Shown piece after piece: positions 26,014 through 33,803 of a DNA stretch of 64,000 bases. The stretch covers positions 62,001 through 126,000 of the forward strand of contig CAZTAO010000001.1 of NCBI GenBank assembly GCA_964611645.1, given 5' to 3'. Numbering within the stretch: the stretch's first letter is position 1; every line of letters starts with the position of its first letter. Below the pieces are notes generated by a model. It was not told the DNA's origin, ran no database searches, and worked only from the letters and a program-made list of their open reading frames with translations. Origin of the DNA: CAZTAO01 sp964611645. GTDB lineage: Bacteria > Armatimonadota > UBA5829. The translations under genes were made by a program, and so were the position numbers.

Positions 26014-27141
26014 ATGGACCGAGTCAGAGAATGGCTAACAGATAAACGGAACCTGCCCATCGTCATTGCAGGCGTTGCGGTGCTGATTGTGGGCGCGGCG
26101 CTTATGCTCTGGCAGCCTTGGGCCGCGAAGCCCCAAGCGGCAACTGGTATGCCTATGATGCCTACTGGGCCTGGTATGGGTATGGGTATGGGGCCGAACG
26201 GTATGCCGGGGCCAGGAGTTCCGGGTCAACCCCCGGGGTTGGGCGTTCCGGGAACAAGACTTGAGATTCCGGTATCCGGTGGACCTAAGGGTATACCGCA
26301 GATGCCTCCGGGCATGGGCCCTGGAGCGTCAATGCCCACGGGAATGCCGGGCGTAGGGGCGCCTCCTGCAGGAATGCCGGGGATGCCTCCTGCCGGTGGT
26401 ATGCCCGGAGTTGGTGGAATGGGAATGGGACCAGGCCAGATGGGAATGGGACCCAACCCGATGGGTGGAGCGGCCACGACTCCCCCGCAGGCAGTTGCCG
26501 CAGCCCCGGTTAAGCCGATCGAGGCTTGGAGAGCAGACCCGTTCCAGCCGATAGGCTACAAGAAGCCTCCTAAGAGTAAGGCTGGCAAGGGTGTCATTCG
26601 GATAGCGAAGTTCCCTCAGAAGATTACCAGTTATCCCTGGGAGTGGGTATCGTCTGCTCGTCCTCGTCCGACTCCGCCCGTCAGCAAGGAACCGACATTC
26701 ACACCGCAGCCCTACAGGCGTATGGCCGGTATCCTCATGAATGGCCGCGTCTTTGCGATCATCGAAACAAACGGTCAGTATGACATAGTTAAGCCTGGAG
26801 ACATGCTGACTGATAAACTTGCTACGGTGGAAAAGATCATGCGAGACCGCGTGATCCTAAAGTCCACCGATCCGAAACCTAGATATATGACTGTTTACCT
26901 CACCGGCGCCCCGATGGGAACCACGGGAACGGGCGGAAACATGCCCGGTGGTGGAATGATGGGCCCGGGCGGTATGCCCAACGGTCCGATGGGTCCCGGC
27001 GGTATGATGGGGCCCGGTGGAGCTATGGGGCCTGGCGGTATGATGGGACCGGGTGGAGCCATGGGACCCGGTGGAATGATGCCCGGCGGACCGATGGGAC
27101 CTGGCGGACCTCCGATGCCGATGGGTCCAGGAAACATGTAG
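26014..27141 (+). CDS. pilP: PilP-like pilus protein with Met-Pro-Gly-rich linker and tail
   Basis: PilP normally connects the PilNO complex to the secretin. This 375-residue protein has an N-terminal TM helix (about 15-34) where PilP usually has a lipid anchor, a Met/Pro/Gly-rich linker (about 45-165), a compact segment at about 170-305 and a second Met/Gly-rich tail. The compact part contains RMAGILMNGRVFAIIET and YDIVKPGDMLTDKLATVEKI, the beta-strand pattern of the PilP homology domain, including the G-D turn. It follows pilO by 30 bases. Call rests on position and this domain pattern. Confidence 0.75.
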   Translation: MDRVREWLTDKRNLPIVIAGVAVLIVGAALMLWQPWAAKPQAATGMPMMPTGPGMGMGMGPNGMPGPGVPGQPPGLGVPGTRLEIPVSGGPKGIPQMPPGMGPGASMPTGMPGVGAPPAGMPGMPPAGGMPGVGGMGMGPGQMGMGPNPMGGAATTPPQAVAAAPVKPIEAWRADPFQPIGYKKPPKSKAGKGVIRIAKFPQKITSYPWEWVSSARPRPTPPVSKEPTFTPQPYRRMAGILMNGRVFAIIETNGQYDIVKPGDMLTDKLATVEKIMRDRVILKSTDPKPRYMTVYLTGAPMGTTGTGGNMPGGGMMGPGGMPNGPMGPGGMMGPGGAMGPGGMMGPGGAMGPGGMMPGGPMGPGGPPMPMGPGNM

Positions 27142-27220
27142 TCGCCGAATTGGCGAAAAGACTTGCTTCGAGAGTTTGAGCTTGTGATTGCGTATTAGTC
27201 CTTAGGGACGGAGGTTCAAA

Positions 27221-28018
27221 ATGGACGCTAGAATAGTGAAACTGATTATGGTGGTCTGCATTGTGGCAACAGCATTCGCGCTGTTCGCATCGGTGGCAAT
27301 TGCGCAGACCGAAGACGATGCCAACAAGGCGGCCGAGAAGCCGATCAAGCTGGACCTGAAGGATGTTCGCCTGCGGACCGCAGTCGATACGCTCTTCAAG
27401 GGACTCAACCTGAACTACATAATTGAGCAGGGTGTGCCTGACACGTTCATCACCCCCGTCAGCTTCAATCAGGCTGTGCCTTTCCGCACCGCGCTGAAGA
27501 CGCTGCTCGCGGCTCAAGGACTTGAGTATGTCGAAGAAGACGGCATCTTCAAGATCCGCGTCAAGCGGCAGACTATACAATACCCGAACTACGGCGGCGG
27601 TGGAGGCGGCTACCCCCCGACGACCCCCCCGGGCACAAACCAGCCCGGTAGCGTGACTACAGCCGTGACAACCAAAGAGAAGCGCATCACGATGATCCAG
27701 CTTCAGCATTCGGACCCGTATGAGCTGCTTATGGACCTCAGCGGTGGCGGCGGCGGCGGTGGTTATGGTCAGGGCGGTTACGGCCAGAGTGGCGGCTACG
27801 GCCAGAGTGGCGGCTACGGCAGCAGCGGCGGCTACGGCAGCAGTGGCGGCTATGGCAGCAGTGGCGGCTATGGCAGCAGTGGTGGCTATGGCAGCAGTGG
27901 TGGCTATGGCAGCAGTGGCAGCAGCAGAAACAGTGGCAGCAGCCGAAACAGTGGCGGCAGTCGAAACAGTGGCGGCAGTCGAAACAGCGGCGGCGGTTAC
28001 AGCAGTTACGGATACTAG
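27221..28018 (+). CDS. STN-domain half-secretin protein with GYGSSG repeats
   Basis: The 265-residue protein has a signal peptide (1-28) and one secretin/TonB N-terminal (STN) domain: IKLDLKDVRLRTAVDTLF, ITPVSFNQAVPFRTALKTLL and LEYVEEDGIFKI. A strand pair (KRITMIQLQHSDPYELLMDL) resembles the start of a secretin N1 domain, after which the secretin core is replaced by a Gly/Tyr/Ser repeat tail (SGGYGSSGGYG and then SRNSGGSRNSGG). The tail is encoded by tandem 18-bp units. It precedes pilQ by 55 bases, so it probably acts at the secretin, perhaps as a periplasmic ring or docking partner. Function is inferred. Confidence 0.72.
   Translation: MDARIVKLIMVVCIVATAFALFASVAIAQTEDDANKAAEKPIKLDLKDVRLRTAVDTLFKGLNLNYIIEQGVPDTFITPVSFNQAVPFRTALKTLLAAQGLEYVEEDGIFKIRVKRQTIQYPNYGGGGGGYPPTTPPGTNQPGSVTTAVTTKEKRITMIQLQHSDPYELLMDLSGGGGGGGYGQGGYGQSGGYGQSGGYGSSGGYGSSGGYGSSGGYGSSGGYGSSGGYGSSGSSRNSGSSRNSGGSRNSGGSRNSGGGYSSYGY
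27763..28010 (+). repeat. In-frame tandem repeats coding GYGSSG and SRNSGG units
   Basis: About eight units related to GGCGGCTACGGCAGCAGT (18 bp) occupy 27774-27918, followed by 15-18-bp units around AGCAGTCGAAACAGTGGC to about 27990. Third positions vary between units (TAC/TAT, GGC/GGT), so the repeat is partly diverged rather than freshly amplified. Confidence 0.85.
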
Positions 28019-28073
28019 ATAGTATATGGCGCTTGTGCGCAATCTGGGCTTTACTGATCCGAGGAGGAGACTT

Positions 28074-29795
28074 ATGCGGTATTCCTTGAAACTAAACCGG
28101 GCTAGGAAATTGGCGGCAGGTATATGCTTGATTCTTGCAGCGATAGCGCTGTTATCGAGCGCGGTCCTGGCGGCCGGCGGAATCACTTTGTCTGTGAAAG
28201 ACGTTCCGCTGCGGGATGTGGTCAATGTGCTGACCCAGAAGAGCGGCACCAACATCATCATGGGTGATGATGCCAAGCTGGATAAGCACGTTACCGCGAC
28301 CCTGAACAACGTGTCGCTGGAGCTGGCCCTGGACAATATTGTCAAGTCTGCAGGAGTCAACTATCGGAAGACTGAAGACGGCATATATATTGTTGGCGGT
28401 CCGATGAGCGAAGAGCCTCTGGTTTCGACCTCAGAGCTTACTCCGCTCCCTACGGATCTCGCCACTGAGGATTACGTCGCTCCGGTCAAGCCGGCCAGCA
28501 AGTTCACCAAGATTGAGCTTCGACATTCGGATGCCGGCCTCATGGTCAAACAGTTGAAGGGCGAAGAGGATCTTGCCATCAAGGATAGATACCTCAGCTA
28601 TGCGGCAAAGAGCGAAGAGAAGAAGCGCAAACGCAACACCCCGTCCACCACCTTTATCAACCACAGCGCGGTTGTTCCTACGCTGGATCCAAGCATGGCA
28701 TCGCCTTCGGCCAACCGATGGTCCGGCCCTGACACCGGCGTTGCGCAGTATGGCGGATACGGTGGCAACACAGGTGGACGTGGCGGCTATGGCGGCACGA
28801 CCGGTGGCTACGGCGGTGGCGCGGGCGGCGGCTACGGCGGAGGAATCCGCGGCACGACTGGCGGGACCACTGGCGGCTACGGCGGAGTCGGTGGCGGCAC
28901 TCTGGGCAACCAGGGGACCTTGGGATCGACCGGTAGTGGTATGCTTTGGCCGGACGGCATCGAGCAGATCCAGCCTTTCTCCCTTACCAACTCTCTGATC
29001 GTAAAGGGAACTGAAGACGGCATAGCCGAACTCAAGACGATCATCCACATGCTCGACGTCCCGCCGAAGCAGGTTCAAATCAAAGCGGAGTTTGTCGAAG
29101 TCAGCACGGTCGACGTCAAGAAGTTCGGAATCGACTGGAGCCTGAACAGACTCAATGAGTCATTTGCCACGGCATTCGGGCCATCCGGCAACGTGCTGGT
29201 GGGCTTTAGCGTGGGCAACCTGACCGCTAAGATGGCAGCCGAGCTCTCAACCAATGTTGGCCGCGTCGTCAACGCTCCGATCATCTCGACGATCAACAAT
29301 ATGGAAGCCTCCATAGAGATTACGAGGTCGATTCCATATTTCACAACCACCACAACCTCCGATAACGGGACCGTTATCACCAACTCAGAGGTCAATTTCA
29401 TCGACATCGACTCCTACCTCGACGTTACCCCCCGGATCAACGGCGACGGCACGATCACGATGTTCATTGACCCGCAGGTTTCCGACACCGGCAACATAGT
29501 CACCGGCCCCGATGGCGAGGTGGTTCCGGAAGAGAGAGACCAGTCTCTGTCCACAATGCGCAGAGTCGGCAACGGCGAGACCATCGTCCTTGGTGGCTTC
29601 ATCCGAAAGAACGAAACGATGAGCTACAACAAGATTCCGATCCTCTCCGATCTGCCTCTGATCGGCCAGTTGTTCACGGTGAGCAACAAGAACTCTGACG
29701 ACAGAGAACTTCTCATCTTCATCACCGCCACCATCATTCCGGACACGATGACCAATCTGGTCTCCGGCGGCGGAAGCGGTTCGGTAACCCCGTAG
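28074..29795 (+). CDS. pilQ: Type IV pilus secretin
   Basis: The 573-residue protein forms the outer-membrane channel for the pilus. Visible parts: signal peptide (1-34), STN domain (GITLSVKDVPLRDVVNVLTQ), a secretin N1-type domain (FTKIELRHSDAGLMVKQL), a Gly-rich linker at about 215-290 (GGYGGTTGGYGGGAGGGYGG), and the secretin core from about 300 with VQIKAEFVEVSTVDVKKFGIDW, the VNAPIISTINNMEASIEI strand and the closing GETIVLGGFIRKNE...KIPILSDLPLIGQLF signature. ATG 28074 follows GAGGAGGAG. It is shorter than proteobacterial PilQ and lacks AMIN domains. It is followed by a hairpin and aroB, the usual pilQ neighbour. Confidence 0.95.
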   Translation: MRYSLKLNRARKLAAGICLILAAIALLSSAVLAAGGITLSVKDVPLRDVVNVLTQKSGTNIIMGDDAKLDKHVTATLNNVSLELALDNIVKSAGVNYRKTEDGIYIVGGPMSEEPLVSTSELTPLPTDLATEDYVAPVKPASKFTKIELRHSDAGLMVKQLKGEEDLAIKDRYLSYAAKSEEKKRKRNTPSTTFINHSAVVPTLDPSMASPSANRWSGPDTGVAQYGGYGGNTGGRGGYGGTTGGYGGGAGGGYGGGIRGTTGGTTGGYGGVGGGTLGNQGTLGSTGSGMLWPDGIEQIQPFSLTNSLIVKGTEDGIAELKTIIHMLDVPPKQVQIKAEFVEVSTVDVKKFGIDWSLNRLNESFATAFGPSGNVLVGFSVGNLTAKMAAELSTNVGRVVNAPIISTINNMEASIEITRSIPYFTTTTTSDNGTVITNSEVNFIDIDSYLDVTPRINGDGTITMFIDPQVSDTGNIVTGPDGEVVPEERDQSLSTMRRVGNGETIVLGGFIRKNETMSYNKIPILSDLPLIGQLFTVSNKNSDDRELLIFITATIIPDTMTNLVSGGGSGSVTP

Positions 29796-29820
29796 TTTTC
29801 GGGTTAACAAGTTAGCATTC

Positions 29821-29847
29821 AGGGGGGTTGCACAGCGCAATCCCCCT
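29821..29847 (+). terminator. Hairpin between pilQ and aroB
   Basis: AGGGGGGTTG (29821-29830) pairs over ten positions, one of them G-U, with CAATCCCCCT (29838-29847) around a 7-base loop. No T-run follows; it may be a partial terminator or an mRNA 3'-end stabiliser. Confidence 0.45.
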
Positions 29848-29894
29848 ATGTTCTGTACGGGCCATGATTTCACTAGGATGAGTAAAACCCAAAA

Positions 29895-31001
29895 ATGTCC
29901 GAAATTGCTGTTGACCTTGGTGATCGTTCATACGTTGTAATAGTAGAGGCCGGCGCGCTGGGCTCTCTGGGGCAGCGGATAGCGGCCGCAGCTAATGCGA
30001 GCAGCGTTGTCCTGGTAACCAATCCCGTGGTTGGGCGGCTCTATGGTGACGAAACCGAACGCAGCATAGCAGGCGCCGGGCTGAGAGTCAGCCGGGTTAC
30101 CATTCCGGCCGGGGAGCGGTTCAAGACTGTCCGCACACTTNNNNNNNNNNCACTTGAGCGAGTGCTCAACGCAATGGTGTGCGTCGGAGCGGATCGTGGC
30201 AGTGTTGTGGTAGCTCTCGGTGGCGGAGTGGTTGGGGACATCGCCGGGTTTGCTGCGTCTGTGTATATGCGGGGGGTGAAATGCGTTCAGGCGCCAACGA
30301 CCCTGCTGGCCATGGTGGACGCAAGCGTCGGCGGCAAGACCGGGGTCGATCTCCCGAGCGGAAAGAACCTGGTCGGGGCCTTTCATCAACCGATCCTGGT
30401 CGTGGCGGATATTCGGACCCTCCGGTCACTGCCTGCTCGCGAGCGCCGGGCTGGTTTGGCTGAAGTGGTCAAGCATGGTATAATCTTCGATCAGGGGCTG
30501 TTCGATTGTTGCTTGACAGATGCAGCTCGTTTGCTTGCCGGGGACTCCGACTCACTCGGGCACGTAGTAAGGCGAAGCGTGGAGATCAAGAGCGAGGTCG
30601 TTGGGCAAGACGAGCGTGAATCGGGCATACGGGCCATTCTGAACTACGGCCACACGGTCGGCCATGCCATTGAGTCGCTTACCGGGTATTCTCTGTTCAG
30701 GCACGGCGAAGCCATCGCTATTGGCATGGTCGTGGAAGCCCGGATCGCCGAGCTTGCTGGGGTTGGCGAACCCGGTCTGACGTGTGCAGTCTCGGGTGCG
30801 GTCAGCAGATTGCGTCTGCCAACCGCAGTTCCGGCAACTCTGTCGGCAGAAGAGATCGTATCGGCTATGAGCCGTGACAAGAAGACCATCGGCGGCGCGC
30901 TGCGGTTTGCGCTGCCGGATAGGATAGGGCGATGCAGTGTTGTGGACGGAGTGCCTGTCCAGGCGGTGCTGGCGGCAATCGAAGAATGCCGCGAACAATG
31001 A
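29895..31001 (+). CDS. aroB: 3-dehydroquinate synthase (interrupted by 10 N)
   Basis: AroB closes the ring of DAHP to 3-dehydroquinate in the shikimate pathway, using NAD+ and a divalent metal. Present are the NAD-binding VALGGGVVGDIAGFAAS, the PTTLLAMVDASVGGKTGVD block, AEVVKHGII, and the metal-binding NYGHTVGHAIE. An assembly gap (30141-30150) falls in the N-terminal half. CACTT occurs on both sides of the gap; if that is a true overlap, 15 bases disappear in frame and the segment KTVRTLERVLNAMVCVGADR gets the usual family length. The protein is then about 363 residues. ATG 29895 has no strong ribosome site. Confidence 0.95.
   Translation: MSEIAVDLGDRSYVVIVEAGALGSLGQRIAAAANASSVVLVTNPVVGRLYGDETERSIAGAGLRVSRVTIPAGERFKTVRTLXXXXLERVLNAMVCVGADRGSVVVALGGGVVGDIAGFAASVYMRGVKCVQAPTTLLAMVDASVGGKTGVDLPSGKNLVGAFHQPILVVADIRTLRSLPARERRAGLAEVVKHGIIFDQGLFDCCLTDAARLLAGDSDSLGHVVRRSVEIKSEVVGQDERESGIRAILNYGHTVGHAIESLTGYSLFRHGEAIAIGMVVEARIAELAGVGEPGLTCAVSGAVSRLRLPTAVPATLSAEEIVSAMSRDKKTIGGALRFALPDRIGRCSVVDGVPVQAVLAAIEECREQ
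30141..30150. other. Assembly gap (10 N) in aroB
   Basis: Exactly ten N lie between ...CCGCACACTT and CACTTGAGCG. The repeated CACTT suggests that the two contigs overlap and that no sequence is missing. Confidence 0.9.
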
Positions 31002-31061
31002 GGATACTGACCGAGTCGAGGGTCATATCATCCGAGAACCTGTGTGACTGGGAGATGAACC

Positions 31062-32756
31062 TTGATTGGTGAAGTCGTAAACTACAGATACGAGATAATG
31101 GAGAAGATCGGTGAGGGCGCCATCTTCTCGGTCTACAAGGCGCGGGACAAGATGCTCAATCGTCTCGTTGCCCTGAAGATGCTCAAGGATGACCTGCAGC
31201 AGAACAAGAACTTCGCGGACAGTCTGTGCGCGGGCTATCGCGCCGCATCGAGCCTCAATCACCCCAACATTGCGCGAGTCCTGGATGCCGACAACGGCGC
31301 TTCCGGTTGTTTTGTGGTTTGCGAGTATGTGCGCGGGGTAAGCGTCAAGGACCGCGTTACTCGCGGGGGCGCGCTTGCCGTCCCGCTCGCTTTGGACATA
31401 TCTGTACCGGTTCTTCAGGCGATGGAATACGCTCACACCTCCGGAATGTTCCACGGCAACCTCCGCTCGCAGGACGTTATTGTGAGCCCGGACGGTGAGG
31501 TCAAAGTCACCGATTTTGGCCTGGCGAATGCCCTTGCCGCATCCCCGGAGATTGCCAACACCTACGTGATGCGCTCCGTCCACTATGAAGCCCCGGAAAT
31601 ATCGGAGGAAGGCGCGATCAGCGCTGCGTCTGACGTCTACTCCCTTGGCGTTATCCTCTACGAGATGCTTACGGGCAATCTGCCCTACACAGGCAACACG
31701 GCGGTAGCTGTGGCGATAAAGCGGATGAAAGAGCCTCCGATAGCCCCACGGCTGCACAACACCGGCGTGCCCAAGTCGTTGAGCGATCTGATCCTCAAGG
31801 CCATAGAAGTCGCGCCAGGCAGCAGGTTCAAGGATGTCAGCAGCATGCTGGCCGAAGTGTTGGCGGTTCGCGAGGGCATAAGGGTCGGACGTCCGACAGT
31901 TGCCCCCGCGCCGACTCCCAAGAGGACGGCTGATGAGGACGAGGAACAGGATGAGTACGTTCGCCCTGAGCGATCGGTAGCCCTTCGTCTGACGGGGCTG
32001 GTGCTGCTGTTCGTGGCTGTGGTGGTCGTTACACTGTTTGCCACTCTGCGAATCAAGAATCCGCCTCCGGCGGCGATCAAGGTGCCCAAGCTTCTTGGGC
32101 TGACTATTGCACAGGCGAACACAGAAGCTGCGCGTCTGGGGTTCAGAATTCAGCAGGATGGCACCGGGGCCAGCGAGGTCTATCCTGAAGGCCAGATCTG
32201 CGTTCAGAATCCCCTGGAAGATGAGACTGTGCCGAGAAGTAACCCGGTTGTGCACGTGACAATCAGCGCTGGTTCCGGCGAGGCGCAGGTGCCCAATGTG
32301 GTGGGCCTTACCGAGGGAGAGGCCAACAGCCTCATAACCCGAGATGGTTTCGCGCTTGGTCCGCCAAAACAGAAGAGCGACGAGACTGTGCCTGTGAGCT
32401 GCGTGATCAGCCAGGAACCGCCTGCCGGCTCCAGAGTCCCGCCGCAGACCACGGTTACTCTCACCCTCAGCACGGGGCCAAAGGCAATTTCCGAGGAGCC
32501 AACGCCGACGCCAGCGCAGGATGACACCGACCTCAAGGAACAGGCGTTCAATGTGAAGGTAAAGGTGCCGGAGACGGCATCGGAAGCGCAGCAGGTGAGA
32601 GTGGTAGTGAGCGACCAGGTGGCGGACGATCAGGTAGCCTACGACGAACCGCACGAGCCTGGAGACAGTTTCAGCGTACGAGTTACCGGCAAGGGATCGC
32701 CAGTGAGGATAAAGGTCTTCGTCGGCGAAGAACTGGTCGGAGATAATACTTACTAG
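31062..32756 (+). CDS. PASTA-domain Ser/Thr kinase-like protein, probable pseudokinase
   Basis: The 564-residue protein has a kinase-like domain (about 8-275), an acidic linker, one TM helix (about 307-328) and two extracytoplasmic PASTA domains (KVPKLLGLTIAQANTEAARL, QVPNVVGLTEGEANSLITRD), the layout of PknB/PrkC peptidoglycan-sensing kinases. The glycine loop (IGEGAIFSVYKA), VALK lysine, DFG and APE are kept. The catalytic loop HRDLKPxN reads HGNLRSQD, so the base Asp is Asn and the metal Asn is Asp, and the alphaC Glu position appears to be Gly (LCAGYRAASSLNHPNI). It is thus probably inactive or strongly altered. TTG 31062 follows GGGAG by seven bases. Confidence 0.88.
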   Translation: MIGEVVNYRYEIMEKIGEGAIFSVYKARDKMLNRLVALKMLKDDLQQNKNFADSLCAGYRAASSLNHPNIARVLDADNGASGCFVVCEYVRGVSVKDRVTRGGALAVPLALDISVPVLQAMEYAHTSGMFHGNLRSQDVIVSPDGEVKVTDFGLANALAASPEIANTYVMRSVHYEAPEISEEGAISAASDVYSLGVILYEMLTGNLPYTGNTAVAVAIKRMKEPPIAPRLHNTGVPKSLSDLILKAIEVAPGSRFKDVSSMLAEVLAVREGIRVGRPTVAPAPTPKRTADEDEEQDEYVRPERSVALRLTGLVLLFVAVVVVTLFATLRIKNPPPAAIKVPKLLGLTIAQANTEAARLGFRIQQDGTGASEVYPEGQICVQNPLEDETVPRSNPVVHVTISAGSGEAQVPNVVGLTEGEANSLITRDGFALGPPKQKSDETVPVSCVISQEPPAGSRVPPQTTVTLTLSTGPKAISEEPTPTPAQDDTDLKEQAFNVKVKVPETASEAQQVRVVVSDQVADDQVAYDEPHEPGDSFSVRVTGKGSPVRIKVFVGEELVGDNTY

Positions 32757-32762
32757 AGAGCA

Positions 32763-33443
32763 ATGATGAGAAATATCCGACTCCTGCCGTCGCTGTTGTC
32801 TGCGGACTTCGGCGAACTGAGCAAAGACATTTCCGCAGCCGAAGCCGCCGGAGTGGACGGCTTGCACTGCGACATCATGGACGGCCATTTCGTGCCGAAC
32901 ATCACATTCGGGCCGATGGTGGTCAAGGCAGTTCGGAAGCGCACCAACCTTCCGCTGAACGTCCACCTGATGATCGAGAATGCGGACCGGTACATATCCG
33001 ACGTTGCCGAGGCCGGCGCCAGCGAGATACTGGTTCACCCTGAGGCCTGCGTGCATCTACATCGCGTCATCCAGCAGATCAAGGCATGCAACCTGCCTGC
33101 CGGCGTTGCCCTGAACCCAGCGACCCCGCTGTGCGTGATCGAACACGTACTGGGCGACATTGACCAGGTCCTCATTATGACGGTCAACCCCGGCTTTGGT
33201 GGCCAGGCGTTCATTGAAAGCATGCTCCCGAAGATCGAGGTGCTGCGAAAGATGGCGGAGAAGGCCGGAGTCGACTTGGACATAGCGGTCGACGGCGGCA
33301 TAGACGCAGTCACCGCTGCCAAAGTTGTGCAGGCCGGGGCAAATGTGTTGGTTGCGGGATCCTCGGTGTACTCGTCGAAGCTGGGCGTGACCAAGGCTTG
33401 CGATTTGATCAGGGAATCCATCAAGACTGCAACATCGGGCTGA
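32763..33443 (+). CDS. rpe: Ribulose-phosphate 3-epimerase
   Basis: The 226-residue TIM-barrel enzyme interconverts ribulose-5-phosphate and xylulose-5-phosphate in the pentose phosphate pathway, supplying the ribulose-5-phosphate used by the downstream RibBA. Family motifs are LLPSLLSADFGELSKDI, the metal site DIMDGHFVPNITFGP, HLMIE, MTVNPGFGGQAFIESMLPKI and VDGGID. It starts six bases after the PASTA kinase-like gene, an arrangement also seen in Gram-positive bacteria where prkC, rsgA and rpe are adjacent. Length is normal. Confidence 0.97.
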   Translation: MMRNIRLLPSLLSADFGELSKDISAAEAAGVDGLHCDIMDGHFVPNITFGPMVVKAVRKRTNLPLNVHLMIENADRYISDVAEAGASEILVHPEACVHLHRVIQQIKACNLPAGVALNPATPLCVIEHVLGDIDQVLIMTVNPGFGGQAFIESMLPKIEVLRKMAEKAGVDLDIAVDGGIDAVTAAKVVQAGANVLVAGSSVYSSKLGVTKACDLIRESIKTATSG

Positions 33444-33452
33444 GGTGGGCCG

Positions 33453-33803
33453 TTGGACACTGTGATCCTTGTGGTTGCCATCGCTGGAATCGCTGCGGCA
33501 TTCGGATTCTTCATTCTGGAGCTGACCAGGTGGTATAGCGGCGAGTCATTCATCACTCGCTACCACAAAGGGGTCAGGGTAGTCCTTTTCGTGCTGGCGG
33601 AGTTCTTGATGGGGCTGATGGTATACGGGGCCTTATTCGATGGCAAGCTGGATCCTCTGGCCGAACTCAGCTACTGGAGCGGGTGCACGTTGGTGGGAGT
33701 TGCGGTGGTGATCGTGGCGTGGCTGGACTTGCGCGAAGTGCTCAAGGGGACCCGTCGGATTGTCCGATCGACGTTCCACGGCGAGAGCAGCGACAAAAGA
33801 TGA
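33453..33803 (+). CDS. Small hypothetical membrane protein
   Basis: No family was recognised. The 116-residue product has three predicted TM helices at about 2-22, 42-63 and 75-93, with the first preceded by MDTVILVVAIAG and short Arg/Lys-rich segments between them; the C-terminal 22 residues are basic and hydrophilic. TTG 33453 is the first plausible start, with GAGG nearby. Its stop overlaps the ribD start (ATGA), so it is cotranscribed with rpe and the riboflavin genes. A role linked to them is not evident. Confidence 0.65.
   Translation: MDTVILVVAIAGIAAAFGFFILELTRWYSGESFITRYHKGVRVVLFVLAEFLMGLMVYGALFDGKLDPLAELSYWSGCTLVGVAVVIVAWLDLREVLKGTRRIVRSTFHGESSDKR

Noticed and set aside
27763..27935. 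Regular repeats resembling a CRISPR array
   Set aside because: The units are contiguous 18-bp coding repeats without spacers and are in frame.
27023..28360. 445-codon minus-strand ORF with Ala/Thr repeats
   Set aside because: It is the reverse reading of the GYGSSG repeat and of two signal-peptide genes.
31023..33056. 677-codon minus-strand ORF opposite the PASTA kinase and rpe
   Set aside because: Both plus-strand genes carry clear domain motifs, and this frame is low in recognisable structure.
33700..33800. FMN riboswitch before ribD
   Set aside because: The ribD start overlaps the preceding coding sequence, and no RFN-element consensus is visible.
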